Below are positions 23,179 to 32,606 of a stretch of DNA of 64,000 nt, in pieces (the stretch's first letter is position 1; every line of letters starts with the position of its first letter). The position numbers and the translations under genes were made by a program. The DNA lies in assembly GCA_022818135.1 (NCBI GenBank), contig JAFMSR010000008.1, positions 33,312,655 to 33,376,654 on the forward strand, read 5' to 3'. The DNA is from Saxidomus purpurata. Its lineage: Eukaryota > Mollusca > Bivalvia > Venerida > Veneridae. The notes below the pieces were generated by a model. The model worked only from the letters and a program-made list of their open reading frames with translations. It ran no database searches and was not told where the DNA came from.

Positions 23179-23257
23179 TTTTAGAATTACTTCCCTTTGT
23201 TATTCCCCCGAAGGGCGGCATATTAAAATCGCACCGTCTGTCCATCTGTCTGTCCGA

Positions 23258-23430
23258 GGCCGCATATGGGCATATATTGGGTACTATATCATTCATTCCA
23301 TCAGGTAGCCAACAAAAAAAGGGGCACATGTTGGGTACTTTTAATACTTTATATAGTGCCTTGTTGGGTACTTTCTTATCATAGGAGGCAATGGAAAGTA
23401 CCCAACAAATGCCCATTTGTAGGGCATCTG
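23258..23430. mobile_element. Short hairpin (MITE-like) insertion in B2 leader
   Basis: Interrupts the TCCGTCTGTCC leader. Its ends are inverted: ATGGGCATATATTGGGTACT at about 23268 and AGTACCCAACAAATGCCCAT at about 23397. The phrase TTGGGTACTTT recurs inside. No clear target duplication because the surrounding leader is itself repetitive. Confidence 0.6.
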
Positions 23431-24238
23431 TGCGTCTCCACTTACAATTTGTGTCCGGACTGTAACTCTGTCATGCATTGAAGGATTTTAAAATAACTTA
23501 GCACACATGTCTAGCACATCAAGACGACATGTCGCGTGCAAGACCCACATCCCTACCTCAAAGGTCAAGGTCACACTTGGAGTATGAAGGTTATGGAATC
23601 CTCTATATATGCACACATTCATGTCCGGACTGTAACTTTGTCATGCATTGAAGGATTTTAAAATAATTTGGCACAAATGTCTAGCACATCAAGACGACGT
23701 GTCGCGTACAAGACCTACGTCCCTAGCTCAAAGGACAAGGTCAAACTTAGAGTTCGAAGGTAACGGATTCCTCTATATATGCATATATGCACACATTCGT
23801 GTCCGGACTGTAACTTTGTCATGCATTGAAGGATTTTAAAATAACTTGGCACAAATGTCTAGCACATCAAGACGACGTGTCACGTACAAGACCCACGTCC
23901 CTAACTCAAAGGTCAAGGTCATACTTAGAGTTTGAAGGTAATGGATTCCTCTATATATGCATATATGCACACATTCGTGTCCGGACTGTAACTTTGTCAT
24001 GCATTGAAGGATTTTAAAATAACTTTGCACAGATGTCTAGCACATCAAGACGACATGTCGCGTACAAGACCCACGTCCCTAGCTCAAAGGACAAGGTCAA
24101 ACTTAGAGTTTGAAGGTAACGGATTCCTCTATATATGCATATATGCACACATTTGTGTCCGGACTGTAACTTTGTCATGCATTGAAGGATTTTAAAATAA
24201 CTTGGCACAAATGTCTAGCACATCAAGATGACGTGTCG

Positions 24239-24671
24239 TAGGGATGTAATTGATTAAAATTTTTGTATCGATACATCGATTTAGAAATATCGACGATACA
24301 GCGATATATCGATACATGGGCGTAAAAAAGTCACTGACTACATTTTCTACCAAATCTCTTGACTTTATTTGTACTAAACATATGGTTCTGGTCTATAATA
24401 TATCTCAACCCTTGCAGTGCTGAAATATTTTTGCCTGTGAGACCACATTTCATTAAATTATTATTCGTTAGAAAAACACGGAACTCTGGGTAGGGTGATT
24501 GTTTATATTCCGGTTGAGTTTTGAATTGATGGAATTTTCGAACGTGAAACTGTAGATCATTGCACGGTAAAACATTATTCGATATACGATTTTTCAAAAT
24601 GGCAGTCGATATCGAATCGAAATCGTTTTATCGTTGATTTATCGATATCGTTTGAATCGATTACATCCCTA
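24239..24671. mobile_element. Non-autonomous hAT-type element with 8-bp target duplication
   Basis: 433 bp with inverted ends TAGGGATGTAATTGATT and AATCGATTACATCCCTA (one mismatch in 17), flanked by direct ACGTGTCG at 24231-24238 and 24672-24679. An 8-bp duplication and (T/C)AGGGATG ends are typical of hAT elements (family knowledge). Subterminal sequence is rich in ATCGAT. The 88-codon minus ORF inside has no transposase features; the element is a MITE dependent on an enzyme encoded elsewhere. It splits a family B core unit, which resumes precisely after the duplication. Confidence 0.9.
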
Positions 24672-25429
24672 ACGTGTCGCGTGCAAGACCCACGTCCCTA
24701 GCTCAAAGGTCAAGGTCACACTTAGAGTTTAAAGGTAATGGATTCTTCTATATATGCATATATGCACACATTCGTGTCCGGACTGTAACTTTGTCATGCA
24801 TTGAAGGATTTTAAAATAATTTGGCACAAATGTCTAGCACATCAAGATGACATGTCGCGTGCAAGACCCACATCCCTACCACAAAGGTCAAGGTCACACT
24901 TAGAGTTTATAGGTAATGGAATCCTGTATATATGCATACATTTGTGTCCGGACTATAACTTTATCATGCTTTGAAGGATTTAAAAATAACTTGGCACAAA
25001 TGTCTAGCACATCAAGCGGATGTGTCGCGTGCAAGACCCAAGTCCCTACCTCAAAGGTCAAGGTCACACTTAGTGTTTAAAGTAATGGAAAACTGTATGC
25101 ATGGTTACTCTGTCATGTATGGAAGGATTTTAAAATTACATAGCACATTTATTGAGCACATGGAGAGGACACAGACTGTGAGACACCTCTTTCGGGGGCA
25201 TTCGTCACTTGTGAGGGACAGCTCTTGTTGTTACTATAAATAGCTTATATTGTAACTTTTTTTTTACTGGCCGTAGAGAAAAATCGAGACCACTTTTCTG
25301 TGGTACCACATGGCTTGCATGTTACATCCAATAGTTAGGTTTATTTTGACCCATCTGTACTTGGTAAGGAGTTAGCCCTTTTGACATATGGCGGCCTCGA
25401 CATGTTGCACGTGGGCATCTAGTTACTTT

Positions 25430-26384
25430 TTAGCTCACCTGGCACAAAGTGCCAGAGTGAGCTATTAGGATCGCATTCCGTCCGGCGTCCATCGTACGTC
25501 CGTCCGTCCGTCCGTCCGTCCGTCCGTCCGTCCACCATTTCCTTCAAACGACATCTCCTCTGAAACCACTAGGCCAATGTTGATGAGACTTTGCAGGGAT
25601 GTTCCTTGCATGAAGCTCTATCAAAGTTGTTCAAAGAATTCCCTTCCATGCAGAACTCTTGTTGCTATGGCAACAAATAGGAAAAACTTTAAAAATCTTC
25701 TTCTCTGAAACCACAAGGCCTAGAGCTTAGATATTTGGCATGTAGCATTGTCTAGTGGACTTCTACCAAGATTGTTCAAATTATGACCCCCGGGTCAAAA
25801 TTGACCCAGGCGGGTGGGCACTTAGTTTTTGCATAGGCATATATAGGAAAAACTTTAAAAATCTTCTTCTCTGAAACCACAAGGCCTAGAGCTTAGATAT
25901 TTGGCATGTAGCATTGTCTAGTGGACTTCTACCAAGATTGTTCAAATTATGACCCCCGGGTCAAAATTGACCCTGCGCGGGTGGGCACTTAGTTTTTGCA
26001 TAGGCATATATAGGAAAAACTTTAAAAATCTTCTTCTCTGAAACCACAAGGCCTAGAGCTTAGATATTTGGCATGTAGCATTGGCTAGTGAACCTCTTCG
26101 AAGATTGTTCAAATTATGACCCTCGGATCAAAATTGACCCCGCACTGGGGGTCACTTAGTTTTACATAGGCTTATATAGTAAAAACTTTAAAAATCTTCT
26201 CTGAAACCACAAGGCCTAGAACTTAGATATTTGGCATGTAGCATTGGCTGGTGGACCTCTACCAAGATTGTTCAAATTATGACAATCAGATCAAAATTGA
26301 CCCCGCACGGGGGGTCATTTAGTTTTACATAGACTTATATAGTAAAAACTTTAAAAATCTTCTTTGAAACCACAAGGCTTAATA

Positions 26385-26415
<31 letters not shown>

Positions 26416-27486
26416 AATGAAGGTGACTCGAATAGGTTGTGACCTATCTTCCTCGAGGCCTTCAAAAACAATAACAACATTCATACAAATGAACAGGCAT
26501 TCACACAAACATACATCAGACAATGATTAAATGAATAGAATAAAATAAAACTGTCTATCTATTCAAATTGCTTTCAAGACGAAAAGAGCAAAACCTGTTA
26601 AGGGCTGCTACTAAGGAGATAAGTTTTAAGTTTTGAACGAAATTGCGTTAACTTATCAGCACTTCGTATTTTAAATGGTAGACTGTTCCACACGTGTGCT
26701 GCAAAGTATTGAAAAGTACTTTCTGAAAATCGTGACTTCACAAAAGGTTGAGCTATATCATTTTTACATGAAGATCTGAGCTCATAATGTGTTTTATTAG
26801 CACATGTTGCTAAAATATCTTTCATGTACAATGGGGATAAATTATGAAGTGTTTTATACACTAGTATACCAATATGATATTTATTTCTTGCGCAAAAGGG
26901 TAGCCATTTTAGTTCTTTAAATAATGGAGCAGATGGGTAATCGTAATTCTTATCGAGTATCATTCTTGCAGCACGCTTTTGAATATTCAAAATTTTGTTT
27001 AGGTGCTTCATGCTACTGTTAGACCATACTACGCTTCCATAATCAAAAATTGGTAGAACATATGCATTAAAATAAAGGATTCGCGTATCTAGGCTTAGAT
27101 CTTAGATATTTGGCATGTAGCATTGGCTAGTGTACCTCCACCAAGTTTGTTCAAATTATGACCCCCGGGTCAAAATTGACCCCGCACCGGGGGTCACTAA
27201 GTTTTACATAGGCTTATATAGGGAAAACTTTAAAAATCTTTTTCTCTGAAACCACAAGGCCTAGAGCATAGATAATTGGCATGTAGCATTGCCTAGTAGA
27301 CCTCTTCAAAGTTTGTTCAGATTATGCCCCTGGGGTCAAAATTGACCTTGCCTGGGGGGGATCATTTGTTTTACAAAGGCGTATATAGGAAAACTTATTT
27401 GGTATATAACATTATCTAGTGATCTTCCACCAGGCAAGTGGACTTGTACCAAGGTGAGCGATATAGGGCCATCTTGGCCCTCTTGT
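25430..27486 (+). mobile_element. HINE-like element, family C copy 4
   Basis: Starts TAGCTCACCTGGCACAAAGT (palindrome with GTGCCAGAGTGAGCT) only about seven bases after the end of A2. Leader is a clean (GTCC)n run at about 25498-25532. Core units with CCACAAGGCCTAGAGCTTAG continue to the GGGCCATCTTGGCCC hairpin and TCTTGT. Interrupted by a LINE fragment at 26382-27090. Confidence 0.8.
26382..27090 (-). pseudogene. 5'-truncated LINE fragment with 7-bp target duplication
   Basis: Inserted in C4 and flanked by AGGCTTA (26375-26381 and 27091-27097). On the minus strand it ends with a (TTA)n tail (26382-26403). The minus ORF (26598-27011) reads LNKILNIQKRAARMILDKNY and later FAAHVWNSLP; upstream of its first Met the frame stays open and reads VLPIFDYGSVVWSNSS, the usual C-terminal RT region of CR1/jockey-like LINEs. 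The 5' end is cut within that domain, as expected for incomplete reverse transcription. A predicted gene here would be a transposon fragment. Confidence 0.85.
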
Positions 27487-27821
27487 TCAAATTATGACCC
27501 TCGGATCAAAATTGACCCTGCACCGGGGGTCACTTAGTTTTACATAGGCTTATATAGGGAAAATTTTAAAAATCTTTTTCTCTGAAACCACAAGGCCTAG
27601 AGCTTAGATATATGGCATGTAGCATTGCCTAGTAGATCTCTTCAAAGTTTGTTCAAATTATGCCCCTGGGGTCAAAATTGACCTTGCCGGGGGGAATCAT
27701 TTGTTTTAGAAAGGCCTATATAGGAAAACTTATTTGGTATATAACATTATCTAGTGATCTTCCACCAGGCAATTGGACTTGTACCAAGGTGAGCGATATA
27801 GGGCCATCTTGGCCCTCTTGT
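27487..27821 (+). mobile_element. Second family C 3' end directly after C4
   Basis: C4 ends in CTCTTGT and the sequence continues, in phase with a core unit (TCAAATTATGACCCTCGG), to a second complete GGGCCATCTTGGCCC hairpin and CTCTTGT. There is no second 5' end. Either a tandem-end product or the remainder of an older C copy into whose TTGT-TCAAA site C4 inserted. Confidence 0.7.
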
Positions 27822-28509
27822 TGTATATTCTGTTAGAGGTTTATTTAATGAACAAAAAGACCCATTACATAGAGTTAGATCTCTATCAGAAATTTACATT
27901 TTATTAACTTTTATAAAATTTTGTTATTACTCCCCTTTAATATCATGAAATATTTAAAACGTTGAGTATTTCTTTTTTATTTCAATATAATTTCTACTTT
28001 TACATTTGAATTGGATAGATATACAGATATTTTAACATTCTGAACCAAAATGCAAGTTTGAAACCTATGTGTAGCTTCTGAATTCATTTATTTCCAATCT
28101 ATCTTGGGTGCGCACCCAAGATAGGTAAAGGGAGGTAATATTATCTGAACTTGAATTTCTAATGAATTCCATCTAAATATATAATTTTTTAATGCAAATA
28201 TTTCACAAATATAATACAATAGGACTTTTATTTCCTTAGGCAGAGTATGTGTATAAAATTTTTACTTATGATAAATAACTCTATCTTGGTGGGCAACCAG
28301 GATAGGGAAATCAAATTTTAAAAATACCTCTAGTGAAAATCTTACTTGAATTAAGGGCTAAGTGAACATAAACGAGTGTCAATGATCAGATGTTAAAGTT
28401 TCAAACAAATCTTTTACATGGCCAAATTCTAATTATATACCTTTAAAACAATGAACAATTCTGTCTAGCCTGCTGGCAATTAGTCAACATAGTAACTGTT
28501 GTCAGTTTG
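27822..28509. other. AT-rich non-coding stretch with two palindromes
   Basis: Contains a perfect 26-bp palindrome at 28099-28124 (half-site CTATCTTGGGTGC) and a related imperfect one at 28281-28305 (CTATCTTGGTGGG / AACCAGGATAG), about 180 bases apart. No gene seen. Confidence 0.6.
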
Positions 28510-28720
28510 GGAGTTTACTGTGTGTGCGTCTGCCCGGATGAGCTTATCCAGGTTGTGACTTTGTCATGAATTGAAAGTTTTGAATTGACATGGTTAGCCA
28601 CATGGGGACAGTGTGTTGTGTGCAAGACACAGGTTCGTAGCTGAAAGGTCAAGGTCACTTAGAGAATAAAGTAAAAATAATGAGACTTTGTCTTGACTGT
28701 AACTTCCTCATACAGAGAAT
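28510..28720 (+). repeat. Diverged family B core fragment
   Basis: GTTGTGACTTTGTCATGAATTGAAAG, GTGTGCAAGACAC and CTGAAAGGTCAAGGTCA match the family B core in order, but no B end is present. Confidence 0.6.
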
Positions 28721-28733
28721 TATTATACCCCCT

Positions 28734-29046
28734 GAAACGAAGTTTAGGGGGGTATATAGGAGTAATCGGGTGGTTGGTTGATCGGTCGGTCAGACGGGCC
28801 AGCGGGCGGTCGGTAGGTCAGGCGGTCTGTTGCATTTTCCTTTTTTCGGAACATAATTCGAAAACTGTAGGTTGAAATTCAATAAAACTTCATACAATGG
28901 TCAAGCACATTGAGAGGAAGTACAGTGTTATTGCCCTTTGTTACTTTTTCTTGAACTCGAGTACACGGAATAAGAACTGCATTCTTTAAAGGAAATTATG
29001 CACATAACTGAATATGTACATTGTACAGGAGTTCGACATCAGTTAT
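28734..29046 (+). mobile_element. HINE-like element, family D copy 1, 5' part only
   Basis: TATACCCC...GGGGGGTATATAGGAGT palindrome, then a GGTCGGTCAGACGGGCC leader and part of one core unit. It is cut by the start of D2 at 29047. No own 3' end recognised. Confidence 0.7.
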
Positions 29047-29263
29047 TATACCCCCGAAATGAAGTTAAAGGGGGTTTTATAGGAGTCACCCAGTGGTAGG
29101 ATGGTCGGTCCGTCGGTCGGTTGGTTGGGTGGGCGGTCAGTTGCATTTTTCTTGTCGGGAGCATAACTTGAAAACTTCTAGTTGGAATTCAATATAACTT
29201 CATACAATGGTCAGGTGTCACGGTTCGGACTTAGTTCACAATTGGGGAGAAAAATGTGTAGGC

Positions 29264-29334
29264 GGCCGGATAGCTCAGTCGGTAGACTTCGCCCTGTAAG
29301 CGAAGGGTCCCGGGTTCAAGCCCCGGTCTGGCTG
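29264..29334 (+). tRNA. tRNA-like sequence in 5' LTR (degenerate)
   Basis: Acceptor arms GGCCGGA and TCTGGCT, D-stem GCTC, anticodon stem TTCGC/GCGAA with loop CCTGTAA (anticodon position TGT), T-arm CCGGG-TTCAAGC-CCCGG. The D-stem 3' strand GAGC is damaged (GTAGACTTCGC instead of GTAGAGCATTCGC). Part of the LTR, so not annotated as a functional tRNA gene. Confidence 0.6.
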
Positions 29335-29524
29335 CACATTTTTCTCACCCTGTGACATTTGGCGCCCATCGGGGGACTAACGGCATTACAAGATCTGTCT
29401 CCGACATCTGTAATTGCTTAATTTGATAGTACTCTCTGATATTCGAGGACGAATTTCAACATATTGGGGAAGTATGTCACGGTTTCGGAGTTAATTGTGA
29501 AAAAAGGGGAGAACATGTGTAGGC

Positions 29525-29597
29525 GGCTGGATAGCTCAGTCGGTAGAGCATTCGCCCTGTAAGCGAAAGGCCCCGGGTTCGAGCCCCGGTCTGGCTG
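29525..29597 (+). tRNA. tRNA-like sequence in 3' LTR (complete cloverleaf)
   Basis: All four arms pair: GGCTGGA/TCTGGCT (with G-U pairs), GCTC/GAGC, TTCGC/GCGAA, CCGGG/CCCGG; A-box TAGCTCAGTCGGTAGAGC and B-box GGTTCGAGCCC are intact. Anticodon TGT would be threonine, but base 33 is C instead of the universal U, arguing against use in translation. More likely an internal Pol III-type promoter module or SINE-derived segment carried by the LTR. Confidence 0.65.
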
Positions 29598-30726
29598 CAC
29601 ATTTTTCTCACCCTGTGACACAGGCACATTGAGAGGAAGTGCAGTGCACATGAACCATAACTCCATCTTGACTCATTACAGAGTTATTGCCCTTTGTTAC
29701 TTTTCCTTGTCCGGAGCATAACTTGAAAACTACTCGTGGGAATTCAATACAACTTCATACAATGGTCAAGCACAATAAGAGGAAGTGCAGTGCACATGAA
29801 CCATAACTCTATCTTGACTCATTACAGAGTTATTGCCCTTTGTTACTTTTCCGTGTCCGGAGCATACTTGAAAACTTCTAGTTGGAATTCAGTACAACTT
29901 CATACAGTGGTCTAGCACATTGAGAGGAAGTGCAGTGCACAAGAACCATAAATCCATCTTGACTCATTACAGAGTTATTGCCCTTTGTTACTTTTCCTTG
30001 TCCGGAGCATAACTTGAAAACTACTCGTGGGAATTCAATACAACTTCATACAATGGTCAAGCACAATAAGAGGAAGTGCAGTGCACAGGAACTATAACTC
30101 TATCTTGACTCATTACAGAGTTATTGCCCTTTGTTACCTTTCCTTGTCCGCAGCATGTCTTGAAAACTTCTTGTTGGAATTCAATACAACTTCATACAAT
30201 GGTCTAGCACAATGAGAGGAAGTGCAGTGTACAAGAACCATAACTCTATCTTGATTATTTACAGAGTTATTGCCCTTTGTTACTTTTCCTTGTCTGCAGC
30301 ATAACTTGAAAACTACTGGTTTGAATTCAATACAACTTCATACAATGGTCAAGTACATTGAGAGGAAGTGCAGTGCTCAGGAACCATAACTATCTTGACT
30401 CATTACAGAGTTATTGCCCATTTTTACTTTTCCTTGTCGCAGAGCATAACTTGAAAACTACTGGTTGGAATGCAATACTTCATACAATGGTCCAGCACAA
30501 GGAGAGGGAGTGCAGTGTACAAGAACCATAACTCTATCTTGACTAATTACAGAGTTATTGCCAAGAACAATATCTCTATTTTAATTTTTTATTGCAAGGT
30601 ATTCTGTTTCTACAAACTTCCTCAGTTTATTAAGCAGTCTTTCAGGGGTATTAATCACATTTAGTGATAGCTCTAGTTATTATTATTATCATTATTATTA
30701 TAGTAAAATTTTATCTCTCTCTGCAG

Positions 30727-30876
30727 GACAGTTCACACCTTCAATGTAACACTACACAGACAACGGCAGTATTGAAGTTCAAAATAAGAAGTAATGTGCC
30801 ATGTGTGAGTTGACATTGTGTGAGCCCTTAAGGTTATTGCTGTTGATGAAATTTTAACTAAGCTTCACCATACTAG
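30727..30876 (+). other. Exon-like segment after a strong acceptor
   Basis: Bounded by TCTCTCTCTGCAG and a GTAAGT donor. Read from phase 0 it is open for 28 codons (DSSHLQCNTTQTTAVLKFKI..) and then stops; read in the phase left by exon 9036 it continues as TVHTFNVTLHRQRQY and stops. It could be a last coding exon plus untranslated region, or a non-coding RNA exon. Lies outside the flanking HINE elements. Confidence 0.4.
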
Positions 30877-31004
30877 GTAAGTCCCATTTAATTTCCTTAT
30901 TTCATTCCCTCAGTAACCCTTTTTAAATGGGCCTCAAAGAGACTTTAAAGACAATCCTTTATAAGTCATTTAGGAAAGCAACTATTTCACATAACAACAA
31001 TTTT

Positions 31005-32174
31005 TATGCCCCCCACAAAGTGGGGTGCATATAGCGTTGCACTTGTCCGTCCGTCCGTCAGTCCGTCCGTACGTCCCGAAATCTTGTGAACGCAACTCCT
31101 CTTAAACCGGATGGCAGATTTTGCTTAAACTTCCAGGGATGAACAACCTTAATGTGTAGATGGTAGTAAAGGAAGGAATTTTCGCGGCGACCAAATTTAA
31201 CAGAATTATGGCCCTTTGTTGATTTTTTCACTGTATATCTTGTGAACGCAACTCCTCTTAAACCGGATGGCAGATTTTGCTTAAACTTCCAGGGATGAAC
31301 AACCTTAATGTGTAGATGGTAGTAAAGAAAGGAATTTTTGCTGCGACCAAATTTAACAGAATTATGGCCCTTTGTTGATTTTTTCACTATATACTATGTA
31401 GAAATTTTGTGAACGCAACTCCTCTTAAACCGGATGGCAGATTTTGCTTAAACTTCCAGGGATGAACAACCTTAATGTGTAGATGGCAGTAAAGGAAGGA
31501 ATTTTTGCTGCGGCCAAATTTAACAGAATTATGGCCCTTTGTTGATTTTTTCACTATATACCATATAGAAATTTTGTGAACGCAACTCCTCTTAAACTGG
31601 TTGGCAGATTTTGCTTAAACTTCCAGGGATGAACAACCTTAATGTGTAGATGGTAGTAAAGGAAGGAATTTTTGTTGCGACCAAATTTAACAGAATTATG
31701 GCCCTTTGTTAAGTTTTTCACTATATACCATATAGAAATATTGTGAACGCAACTCCTCTTAAACCGGATGGCAGATTTTGCTTAAACTTCCAGGGATGAA
31801 CAGCTTTAATGTGTAGATGGTAGTAAAGGAAGAAATTTTTGTTGCGACCAAATTTAACAGAATTATGGCCCTTTGTTGATTTTTTCACTATATACCATAT
31901 AAATTTGTTGCGACCAAATTTAACAGAATTATGGCCCTTTGTTGATTTTTTCACTATATACCATATAAATAATTGAACATATAAATTTTACATTTGTAAT
32001 TTAATTTAACATGTACATAAGGTTACCTGTAGATCATTTTAGGTATATGTACAGAAATGAAACAGTGGAATGAAAAAGTTCCACATAAAAATCTTACATA
32101 CAGATATGCTTGCTCTTGTTTATGAGCACATCTGCACAGTGGGGGCATCCGTGTCCTTTGGACACAATTCTAGT
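31005..32174 (+). mobile_element. HINE-like element, family E
   Basis: Starts TATGCCCCCCACAAAGTGGG (palindrome with GTGGGGTGCATA), leader (GTCC)n with AGTCCGTCCG. Core units begin at GTGAACGCAAC: 31086, 31242, 31409, 31576 and 31743 (156, then 167, 167, 167), plus a short partial unit. The 3' end is the hairpin GTGTCCTTTGGACAC followed by AATTCTAGT. The minus ORFs 31058-31387 and 31721-31954 are read-through of the core. Confidence 0.8.
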
Positions 32175-32394
32175 TTGTTTTCAGTATTGTATTCATATTT
32201 TATAACAAAGTAAACTGCCTTCTACAAACTGATACAGACATTATTGACTCGATTCTTACAGCCAGAATCAGACACATTTTTATATTTTTAGTTCCTCATC
32301 CTGTGACATTATATCCGAGTAATATTATCCAGGATGAAAAATTGCATCCTGTACTGTTTCTTTAGTAGATATTGGTTAAATAAGGTATTTGCAT
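32175..32394. other. Short non-coding spacer
   Basis: No feature recognised between the family E end and the 30-bp minisatellite. Confidence 0.3.
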
Positions 32395-32606
32395 TTGTGT
32401 AGCCAGCCAGTCCAGCCAGATGTTTTGTGTAGCCAGCCAGTCCACCCAATTGTTTTGTGTAGCCAGCCAGTCCACCCAGATGTTTTGTGTAGCCAGCCAG
32501 TCCAGCCAGATGTTTTGTGTAGCCAGCCAGTCCGCCCAATTGTTTTGTGTAGCCAGCCAGTCCAGCCAGATGTTTTGTGTAGCCAGCCAGTCCAGCCAGA
32601 TGTTTT
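32395..32606. repeat. Minisatellite, 30-bp unit x 7
   Basis: AGCCAGCCAG starts at 32401, 32431, 32461, 32491, 32521, 32551 and 32581, exactly 30 apart. Units differ only at two or three positions (CAGCCAGATG, CACCCAATTG, CGCCCAATTG). Because 30 is a multiple of 3 it yields long ORFs on both strands (repeating SQPVQPDVLC on +, SGWTGWLHKT on -), which I regard as artefacts. It is not a CRISPR array: there are no distinct spacers. Confidence 0.95.

Larger units (their letters stand above)
23201..25228 (+). mobile_element. HINE-like element, family B copy 2, nested in A2
   Basis: Starts TATTCCCCCGAAGGGCGGCA and ends with the same TCACTTGTGA hairpin and CTCTTGT as B1. A1 has CCTTTGTTGTTACT uninterrupted where A2 has CCTTTGT, B2, TGTTACT, so the element sits exactly between two T residues with no target duplication. 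Carries two further insertions: a hairpin insert (about 23258-23430) and a hAT-type MITE (24239-24671). Confidence 0.85.
20825..25423 (+). mobile_element. HINE-like element, family A copy 2, split by two family B elements
   Basis: The 5' part (20825-21294) has the TCGAGCCCGC palindrome, leader and core units. A 22-bp piece of A sequence (23179-23200) separates two B insertions. The 3' part (25229-25423) matches A1 from GTTACTATAAATAGC to the terminal CTAGTT. Removing the B elements restores colinearity with A1 except for a few bases. A2 is therefore the older host. Confidence 0.8.
29216..29620 (+). mobile_element. Miniature LTR retrotransposon (TRIM) with tRNA-like LTRs
   Basis: Complete but tiny: 5' LTR 29216-29357 (142 bp), internal region 29358-29474 (117 bp), 3' LTR 29475-29620 (146 bp). 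LTRs begin TGTCACGGTT and end CCCTGTGACA. Two bases after the 5' LTR is a primer-binding-site-like TGGCGCCCATCGGGGGAC (29360-29377), complementary to a plausible tRNA 3' end. A purine run GGGGAAG (29467-29473) precedes the 3' LTR. The element is flanked by direct CAGG (29212-29215 and 29621-29624); deleting it restores the D core phrase GGTCAGGCACATTGAG. It has no coding capacity, so it must use enzymes of another LTR element. Each LTR contains a near-complete tRNA-like sequence. A third LTR of the family stands alone at 4022. LTRs differ by several substitutions and indels, so the insertion is not recent. Confidence 0.85.
29047..30677 (+). mobile_element. HINE-like element, family D copy 2, host of the TRIM
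   Basis: TATACCCCCGAAATG...GGGGG start, GGTCGGTCCGTCGGTCGG leader, ~150-bp core units (TCCGGAGCATAACTTGAAAA, CATTGAGAGGAAGTGCAGTG, ACAGAGTTATTGCCCTTTGT) and a 3' hairpin ATCACATTTAGTGAT followed by AGCTCTAGT. A 405-bp LTR element is inserted in its first core unit. An (ATT)n run follows the end. Confidence 0.8.

Noticed and set aside
24331..24597. 88-codon ORF as a hAT transposase
   Set aside because: No DDE/RNaseH or BED-finger features; far too short; the element is a MITE.
29264..29597. Two functional tRNA-Thr(TGT) genes
   Set aside because: Both lie inside LTRs, base 33 is C, one D-arm is broken, and a third copy with the same LTR borders exists at 4022.
32395..32606. CRISPR-like array
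   Set aside because: Contiguous repeat units without spacers, in a eukaryotic repeat setting.
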